Part shown: positions 59,801 through 64,000 of the stretch, one piece after another
Position numbering within the stretch: the stretch's first letter is position 1
Layout: every line of letters begins with the position of its first letter
Origin: Zea mays
Lineage: Eukaryota; Streptophyta; Magnoliopsida; Poales; Poaceae
Direction: 5' to 3'
Assembly: GCF_902167145.1 (NCBI RefSeq)
Contig: NC_050099.1
Location: forward strand, 237,968,588 to 238,032,587
DNA: 64,000 nt
Position numbers and translations under genes: made by a program
The notes under the pieces: generated by a model
Told to the model about the DNA's origin: nothing
The model's database searches: none
What the model saw: only the letters and a program-made list of their open reading frames with translations

Positions 59801-60288
59801 TCGTGTATTCCTTCACGAGTTCTTCTGAACCCTGAGGCAGAACGAACCTCATTAATAGCTTATTCCATATTTGATTCTTGACATCATCTGACACATCTCT
59901 CCACTGTCGTATTGTTATGTCAAGATTATCTCTAACTAAAAACCCAAGTGCATTCCGGAACTTAGGTAGTGCCTCTTCTGGAGCTAGGGGCTGACCTTTC
60001 GGGCTCACGTCTGAGATTTTGTATGTTTTGTCGGGAAACTTGTTCAGCCCCCTGTCACCTCTTTTTCGATCGCTCTGCTTCCTTTTCCTTGATGTCTCGG
60101 TTGTTGTCTTGGTCTGTTCCGGTGCGTCTTGGGTCGGCTCCGGTACGTCTTCGTATCGTGCCACGGCTTCTTCGAGTATCGCACGAAATTCAGACACGAC
60201 CTCCTATTCATGTAATAAAATGCACAAGAGATCATGCATGTGAAATCAATAGGGTACACATACGAAGCTAAAGATGCGTACTTTTACC
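56812..60288 (-). CDS. CACTA second protein: Transposase_24-like plus Ulp1 (C48) protease domain
   Basis: Exons on the minus strand by GT-AG junctions: 60203-57985, 57895-57617, 57546-57436, 57358-57274, 57201-57109, 57009-56812 (stop TAG). Together they are 2985 bases, exactly 995 codons, with every join in frame. An upstream exon ending at 60288 (...PTYDPREAE) joins at phase 0; its start near 60450 is unresolved because the ATG frame (MSSPIKDQG) does not run into it. Residues 70-280 resemble the plant transposase Ptta/En/Spm family; 420-490 a transposon-associated domain; 500-620 is Pro/Ser-rich. The C-terminal ~230 residues are Ulp1-like: DHWICFLIY (His), VLVLDSL (Asp), [14 protein letters not shown] (Gln, Cys). 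Probably a SUMO-type or related thiol protease in the nucleus; substrate unknown. Confidence 0.85.
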
Positions 60289-60587
60289 TCAGCTTCTCGT
60301 GGATCATAAGTAGGGTCACGTTGCAACTCACGGAGAGCGGCCCTATCTATGCTAGTGGTAGGAAAAGGGTCGCTAGGCGTTTCATATCCTTCTGCTGGAT
60401 TGTTCTTGAGCAACACTCTTGTCCATGTGCTCGGGCACTAATCCTTGGTCCTTGATCGGAGAACTCATTGAGCTATATATATACAAATACATAAGCAATA
60501 ATTAAATACATATTAACACATATTAACGTAAGCAATAATTAAATTCATATTAACAAATAGTATAATTAAATACATCCTCGGGCACTA

Positions 60588-60940
60588 AACCCTTAACCCT
60601 AACCCTAACCCTAACCCAAAACCCGAACCCGAACCCTAACCCTAACCCTAACCCTAACCCTAACCCTAACCCTAACCCTAACCCTAACCCTAAACCCTTA
60701 ACCCTAACCCTAACCCAAAACCCGAACCCTTAACCCAAAACCCGAACCCTTAACCCTAAACCCTAACCCTAACCCTAACCCTAACTATAACCCTTAACCC
60801 TAACCCAAAACCCGAACCCTTAACCCAAAACCCGAACCCTTAACCCTAACCCTAACCCTAACCCTAACTATAACCCTTAACCCTAACCCAAAACCCGAAC
60901 CCTTAACCCAAAACCCGAACCCTTAACCCTAACCCTAACC

Positions 60941-60973
<33 letters not shown>

Positions 60974-61022
60974 TAACCCTAACCCTAACTATAACCCTTA
61001 ACCCTAACCCTTAACCATAACC

Positions 61023-61048
<26 letters not shown>
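60588..61048. repeat. Interstitial telomere-like CCCTAA repeats
   Basis: About 460 bp made mostly of the hexamer CCCTAA (TTAGGG on the other strand), broken by AACCCGAA, CCCTTAA and AACTATAA variants arranged in larger repeated blocks (for example around 60720-60840 and 60810-60910). Plant telomeres use CCCTAAA, which is rare here. Flanked on both sides by transposon sequence, so not a chromosome end. Confidence 0.92.
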
Positions 61049-61053
<5 letters not shown>

Positions 61054-61059
61054 ATATAG

Positions 61060-61290
61060 TATCGTATAGTCGTATAGTATCGTGTAGGACGGGGAGAGAG
61101 TCGCATAGGACGTATAAAGAGGGAGAGAGGGAGAATCGTATGGATATTATCGAGTTACGTATAGAGAGGGAGAGAGGGAGAGTCGTATAGGACGAGGAGA
61201 GGGAGAGAGGGAGAGTCGCATAGGACGTATAGAGAGGGAGAGAGGGAGAGTCGTACGGAAATTATCGAGTTCAGATCGAATTCGGATCGG
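61060..61290. repeat. GGGAGAGA-rich minisatellite
   Basis: Repeats of AGAGGGAGAGAGGGAGAGTCG with ATAGGACGTAT and ATTATCGAGTT spacers, about 45-100 bp per higher unit. Noncoding; within the probable first intron. Confidence 0.8.
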
Positions 61291-61339
61291 ATCGGATACG
61301 TATATTATCGAGTTGTGACGGATAAAATTACAATGTATA

Positions 61340-61500
61340 TATTCAACATACATTTGAACACATATGAACACACATATATATATTGAACACATACATTTGA
61401 ACACATATGAACACACATATATATTGAACACATACATTTGAACACATATGAACACATATATATATTGAACACATACATTTGAACACATATATAACACACA
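61340..61500. repeat. 41-bp minisatellite
   Basis: Four units with CATTTGAACACATATGAACA landmarks at 61351, 61394, 61435 and 61476 (spacing 43, 41, 41). Confidence 0.85.
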
Positions 61501-61536
61501 TATGAATAAAAATAAGTATTGTATGAGCCCTTCTTT

Positions 61537-62000
61537 TGTATGAGCCCTCTATCTCTCTCCCTCTCTCTCTATCTCTCTCCCTCTCTCTACATTTGAATAC
61601 ATTTGAACACATTTGAATACATTTGTATGAGCCCTCTATCTCTCTCCCTCTCTCTCTATCTCTCTCCCTCTCTCTACATTTGAATACATTTGAACACATT
61701 TGAACACATTTGAATACATTTGTATGAGCCCTCTATCTCTCTCCTCTCCCTCTATCTCTCTCCCTCTCTCTATCTCTCTCCTCTCCCTCCTCTCTCTCTC
61801 TCACCCTCCTCTCCCTGCCTCTATCTCTCTCCCTCTCCCTCCTCTCTCTTCCCTCTCCCTCTCCTTCCTCTCTCTTCCTCCCTCTCGGCGGCGGCGGCGC
61901 ATGCGCCCTCCTCTCTCCTCCCTCTCCCTCTCCCTCCTCTCTCTTCCCTCTCCCTCTCCTTCCTCTCTCTTCCTCCCTCTCGGCGGCGGCGCGTGCCCTA
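61537..62000. repeat. CT-rich compound repeats
   Basis: Copies starting TGTATGAGCCCTCTAT at 61537, 61624 and 61721 enclose (CTCTCTCC)n tracts and a CATTTGAAYA motif shared with the neighbouring minisatellite. Further right, a roughly 100-bp block ending in CGGCGGCGGCG is duplicated (to about 61895 and 61991). Long Ser/Pro/Leu frames here are repeat artefacts. Confidence 0.8.
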
Positions 62001-62009
62001 GGGTTTACT

Positions 62010-62255
62010 AAAACGCGGCGGCGGCGGCCCAGCGCGGTAGACGGCGGTGGTACGGCAGATTAGGGGAAAGAGAAAGAAAACCTGGAGACGGCGGTGCGGG
62101 GGCGAGAATGGCGGCGTGGGGACGGGCGCGGGGACGATCGCCGGCGAAACCCTCGGGGTCGAAATCCAGCAGCCTGACGGCGTCGTCTTGAAGTGAACTG
62201 GCGCCAGGGACTTGTAAATTTTTCGGCTCCCGCGCGCCACCCTTTATATAGGCGC
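62010..62255 (-). promoter_or_regulatory. Probable promoter and first exon of the Ulp1-domain gene
   Basis: TATA box CTATATAAAGG on the minus strand (complement of 62241-62251), followed by a GC-rich leader that ends at a possible donor CTCCAG/GTTTTC near 62083. If used, intron 1 would be about 1.6 kb and hold all the telomere-like and CT repeats. The leader frame could code but has no recognised motif. Confidence 0.55.
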
Positions 62256-62261
62256 CATTTC

Positions 62262-62467
62262 TACTGGCGGTTGACAACGAGAACCGCCAGTAGAAATGGC
62301 TTCCACAGACTGTAGAAGCCATTTCTACTGGCGGTTGACAACGAGAACCGCCAGTAGAAACTATTTCTACTGGCGGTTGTCATAGAGAACCGCCAGTAGA
62401 AATGGCTTCTACAGTCTGTGGAAGCCATTTCTACTGGCGGTTCTCTATGACAACCGCCAGTAGAAAT
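62262..62467. repeat. Nested inverted-repeat cluster of the CACTA motif
   Basis: Four hairpins of TTTCTACTGGCGGTT and AACCGCCAGTAGAAA. The left half (to about 62365) and right half (from about 62368) are themselves near-perfect inverted copies, including the linker CTTCCACAGACTGTAGAAG. The core ACTGGCGGTT is that of the terminal array at 56282-56605. It lies directly upstream of the TATA box. Confidence 0.9.
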
Positions 62468-62571
62468 TGTTTTTATTATTATTTAACATAGTTTTTTATA
62501 TATTGTTTTACTTCACTTTTTATATATTATATTAAGTATACTTTTATATATTGTTTAGTATACTTTTACCT

Positions 62572-62992
62572 CTCTCCATCCACTCTCTCTCCCCTCTCCC
62601 TCTCCATCCTCTCTCTCCATCCCCTCTCTCTCTCCTCTCTCTCCATCCTCTCCTCTCTTTCCATCCTCTCTCTCCTCTCCACTCTCTCTCCCCTCTCCCT
62701 CTCCATCCTCTCTCTCCTCTCCACTCTCCCTCTCCATCCTCTCTCTCCATCCCCTCTCTCTCCCCTCTCCCTCTCCATCCTCTCCTCTCTTTCCATCCTC
62801 TCTCTCTCCTCTCTCTCCATCCTCTCCTCTCTTTCCATCCTCTCTCTCCTCTCCACTCTCTCTTCCCTCTCCCTCTCCATCCTCTATCTCCTCTCCACTC
62901 TCTCTCCCCTCTCCCTCTCCATCCTCTCTCTCCATCCCCTCTCTCTCTCCTCTCTCTCCATCCCCTCTCCCTCTCCTCTCTCTCTATAAAGT
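62572..62992. repeat. 420-bp polypyrimidine tract
   Basis: Almost pure C/T on the plus strand, in (CTCTCTCC)ATCC- and CTCTTTCCATCC-type units. On the transcribed minus strand it is GA-rich. Long frames across it (Ser/Pro/Leu or Glu/Arg) are artefacts. Confidence 0.92.
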
Positions 62993-63131
62993 CAATAGAA
63001 AGTCATGTAAAATTGTAAATGGTAGCCACGAAAATTGAATGAAGACAATTACATGCTTCGGTTTGTTGCTAACAATAATCAATTACATGACAAGTTCCTA
63101 ACAATAATCAATTACATGACAAGTATATAAT

Positions 63132-64000
63132 CTAGGAAGCTATTGTTCTGCCTTGTCCATCGTGGCGTACCCAGGGCAACGAATTGCGTGGGATGCTTCG
63201 CTCAACGTTCCTTATCTTGGTTGGATGGTCTATGAAAAGAGACATGTCGTTGAACTGGTTAAAATTCTCTAAATCAGATACACCATCAACTCCTATAGCT
63301 TGTTGTTTTCCAGGAAAAACTACATGCTTCGGTTTGTCGGTGCTTTTCTTCTCATTGTTAGAAATGATCTGTTCAGCATAGAAGACCTGTGCAGCACGAT
63401 TAGCAAGGATCCATGGGTCATCTTTGTAACCTACCTTACTTAGATCAAGAACTCTGACCCCATAGTTGTCTACCGTGACATGTTTGTCTTCAACCCATTG
63501 ACATCGGAAAACCGAGATCTGAAATGTACCATAGTCTAGTTCCCATATGTCCTCAATAAATCCAAAATATGTAATAATCTCACCAGTTTCATCATCTATG
63601 GCCTCGCATCGAACACCACTGTTTTGTGACATGCTCTTTTTGTCCTTGGACTTGGTACAAAATGTGAATCCACTAATGTCATAGGTTTGCCATGTTGTGA
63701 CCTGGCGTGATGGTCCAGATGCCAAGCCCTTGATGGTTTGTTCTTCTATTGTTTCTCCACGTGGAATGTCCTTCACCATTAGCCATGTGTTGAACCGCTG
63801 CTTATGTTGCTTCATTACCCAATCATCCGTATGCCCAGGATTTTGCTCGCGAAGCTCATTGATGTGTTGTTGGATAAATGGCTCCATTATCGTTAGCTGA
63901 TGTAGGATGCTCTGATGTGCCTCAAGTACTATATCGTAATCCGGTGGGATGAAAGATTTCCGTCCCATCCTCCCGCTTCCATACAGTCTACCCTCGTGTC
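63132..64000 (-). CDS. CACTA TNPD-type transposase, C-terminal part
   Basis: Open from the window edge to the stop at 63132. The first visible residues (HEGRLYGSGRMGRKSF) belong to the DUF4218 region. From about WELDYGTFQISVFRCQW to DLSKVGYKDDPWILANRAAQVFYAEQ is a DUF4216 domain, the usual C-terminus of plant En/Spm transposases. The catalytic Transposase_21 part would lie right of the window. The frame is intact, and the gene is co-oriented with the Ulp1-domain gene 0.9 kb downstream. This identifies 56282-64000 as an originally autonomous CACTA element. Confidence 0.88.
   Translation of the reverse strand, partial: HEGRLYGSGRMGRKSFIPPDYDIVLEAHQSILHQLTIMEPFIQQHINELREQNPGHTDDWVMKQHKQRFNTWLMVKDIPRGETIEEQTIKGLASGPSRQVTTWQTYDISGFTFCTKSKDKKSMSQNSGVRCEAIDDETGEIITYFGFIEDIWELDYGTFQISVFRCQWVEDKHVTVDNYGVRVLDLSKVGYKDDPWILANRAAQVFYAEQIISNNEKKSTDKPKHVVFPGKQQAIGVDGVSDLENFNQFNDMSLFIDHPTKIRNVERSIPRNSLPWVRHDGQGRTIAS

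Larger units (their letters stand above)
56282..64000 (-). mobile_element. CACTA (En/Spm) transposon, one end and two genes, partial
   Basis: Starts CACTAGTACACAGAAGC at 56282 after TCT (candidate 3-bp duplication), inside the antisense gene of H. Both genes read minus, so 56282 is the element's 3' end and its 5' end lies beyond 64000. Contents from right to left: TNPD-type transposase C-terminus, polypyrimidine tract, inverted-repeat cluster and TATA box, probable first exon, simple repeats, and the Ulp1-domain gene. I assume one element because both genes are usual partners in grass CACTA transposons; a nested pair cannot be excluded. Confidence 0.85.

Noticed and set aside
56812..60288. 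Ulp1-domain gene as a host SUMO protease gene
   Set aside because: It lies between a CACTA terminus and a DUF4216 transposase on the same strand and starts with transposon-type domains, so it belongs to the element.
60588..61048. Possible chromosome end or healed break
   Set aside because: Flanked by CACTA sequence on both sides, hexamer not plant-type heptamer, and orientation is constant within a probable intron.
61700..62011. Ser/Pro/Leu-rich frames of about 100 codons; likewise 62551-63018 on both strands
   Set aside because: Translations of CT-rich simple repeats, with open frames on both strands.

Overview
The window is a block of nested transposable elements from a large grass genome. 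Maize or a close Zea relative is most likely: there are several Ji/Opie-type Sireviruses with CACCGGACAGTCCGGTG palindromes in their LTRs, a Huck-like LTR and a Reina-like chromovirus. This species call rests on remembered family features, not a search. I found no host gene that I can defend. Every convincing coding region belongs to a retrotransposon or a CACTA transposon.

Layout. 1-14915: minus-strand Sirevirus A (Ty1/copia), cut by the window start. A second, complete Sirevirus B (4873-13440, target duplication AGGAG) sits inside its gag gene. 14916-16941: noncoding flank. 16942-22458: a complete minus-strand Reina-like Ty3/gypsy chromovirus C with two 342-bp LTRs that look identical, target duplication ACACA and one uninterrupted polyprotein. 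22464-26190: noncoding, with at least two decayed minus-strand LTR-like pieces.

26191-64000 is one insertion stack. A Huck-like LTR was entered by Sirevirus D. D carries in its LTR a 9.1-kb coding-less LTR element E (28591-37715, target duplication CAAGG) and in its pol a Sirevirus F. F carries in its gag a plus-strand Sirevirus G. G has a 137-bp MITE exactly between its LTR and primer binding site, and carries in its pol a gag-only Ty3/gypsy element H with an intron-containing antisense gene. That antisense gene was entered by a CACTA transposon (56282 to beyond the window). The order of insertion can be read directly: Huck-like, then D, F, G, H and CACTA; E entered D independently.

Working parts. 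C looks potentially autonomous. F has a long open pol but a Cys-to-Tyr change in its Gag zinc knuckle. B has an open gag but a frame-breaking deletion in pol. A, G and H carry stops or frameshifts. E must move with proteins from elsewhere; a fossil of an integrase C-terminus near its 3' end suggests descent from a Tekay/Del-type chromovirus. The CACTA element encodes a TNPD-type transposase end (DUF4218/DUF4216) and, downstream, a multi-exon second protein ending in a Ulp1-like (C48) cysteine protease domain whose exons join in frame. Between the two genes lie a 200-bp inverted-repeat cluster built of the element's own terminal motif and a long polypyrimidine tract. Hexameric telomere-like repeats lie in the probable first intron of the second gene.
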